Source of the DNA: Bacillota bacterium
GTDB taxonomy: Bacteria; Bacillota; UBA4882; UBA8346
DNA length: 60,220 nt
Assembly: GCA_023435565.1 (NCBI GenBank)
Contig: JAEYRN010000041.1
Span: 1 to 60,220, forward strand
Direction: 5' to 3'
Position 1 is the first letter of the stretch. Each line of letters opens with the position of its first letter. This document shows positions 60,031 to 60,220 of the stretch, in pieces. The translations under genes and the position numbers were made by a program. Below the pieces are notes generated by a model, which had not been told where the DNA came from, did no database searches, and was given only the letters and a program-made list of their open reading frames with translations.

Positions 60031-60220
60031 ATGGAATCAATTAAAGAAATATATCGAATCGGTATTGGTCCATCTTCCAGCCATACCATGGGGCCAATGT
60101 CATCAAGCTACGCTGTAAATAATTACAAGCACTTTTTTTGATTCATTGGGTACCGATCCCGAGCTGTCTTTTTAATACGAGGATTGGTTCTCCCCGGTCT
60201 AATTGGGACAGCATTACGTG
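60031..60220 (+). pseudogene. Start of L-serine dehydratase gene, apparently frameshifted
   Basis: The ATG at 60031 opens MESIKEIYRIGIGPSSSHT, the conserved N-terminus of the iron-sulfur L-serine dehydratase (serine to pyruvate and ammonia); GPSSSHTMGPM is diagnostic. After 36 codons the frame ends in TGA at 60139-60141, in a run of seven T. A one-base change continues as FDSLGTDPELSF and then stops again; a third frame reads LIRGLVLPGLIGTALR. At least two shifts are needed, so it looks broken, although the window ends here and the continuation cannot be seen. Confidence 0.6.

Overview
The window looks like chromosome of a low-to-moderate G+C, endospore-forming member of the Bacillota (Firmicutes). 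Three things support this. It has spore genes: SpoVS, a canonical alpha/beta-type small acid-soluble spore protein plus a divergent relative, and a SigH-like sigma factor. It has Bacillota-style gene orders: tepA-ylzJ-(x)-ftsK/spoIIIE, dnaG-rpoD, rpmF-plsX-fabD-fabG-acpP-fabF-rnc-...-smc-ftsY, and pheS-pheT-...-zapA-cvpA. It has Bacillota regulation: a T-box in front of pheST and TTG starts behind strong Shine-Dalgarno sites. It also carries genes for lipopolysaccharide assembly (WaaA/KdtA, a WaaC-like GT9 heptosyltransferase and a WaaP/Kdo-kinase-like protein), so I infer a diderm, outer-membrane-bearing spore former. The species cannot be named from the sequence alone.

Layout. 1-3.1 kb is an accessory-looking segment: a structured RNA-like sequence resembling part of a group II intron, an unknown membrane protein between 21-bp inverted repeats, an integron-integrase-like tyrosine recombinase with an extra N-terminal domain, and two families of direct repeats upstream of it. 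3.3-11.3 kb holds pnp, rpsO (with a structured leader), a two-barrel U32 protein, an alkaline-phosphatase-superfamily enzyme, a DUF421 protein, a CvpA-zinc-ribbon fusion and zapA. 11.4-16.7 kb holds a membrane protein and pheT-pheS under a T-box. 16.8-26.3 kb holds an rRNA/tRNA methyltransferase, an M48 protease, a Kdo-kinase-like protein, rnpB, two zinc-ribbon proteins, a Nif3-family protein, a CAU-decoding tRNA, rpoD, dnaG and a RodZ-like protein. 26.4-31.5 kb holds ftsK/spoIIIE, a divergent Na/Pi-type transporter, ylzJ and tepA. 31.5-33.9 kb has a PilZ protein between two unrecorded-looking small ORFs and a six-gene tRNA cluster. 33.9-39.4 kb holds a PHP phosphoesterase, tyrA, aroF, an RluA-type synthase and miaB. 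39.6-43.7 kb is again accessory-looking: a 145-bp inverted repeat, a P-type cation ATPase under a manganese (yybP-ykoY) riboswitch, a 21-bp tandem repeat and a mazEF-like pair with a frameshifted toxin. 43.8-58.0 kb is a long minus-strand run of core genes (LPS, ftsY, smc, sigma factor, spoVS, rnc, fatty-acid synthesis, rpmF, yceD). 58.3-60.2 kb holds spore proteins, a HAD phosphatase and a broken L-serine dehydratase start.

How it works together. Most of the content is housekeeping: RNA turnover and translation (pnp, rpsO, pheST, rnpB, tRNAs, miaB, rluA-like, TrmH-like, rnc, rpmF), replication and chromosome handling (dnaG, smc, ftsK), protein targeting (ftsY), division (zapA), envelope (waaA, GT9, kinase, plsX/fab) and sporulation. 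The less ordinary material is the recombinase segment with its repeats, a roughly 62-bp dispersed repeat present three times, the manganese-riboswitch ATPase with an altered ion site, the CvpA-zinc-ribbon fusion, the QSSS-divergent Na/Pi transporter, and the unusually high share of TTG start codons.
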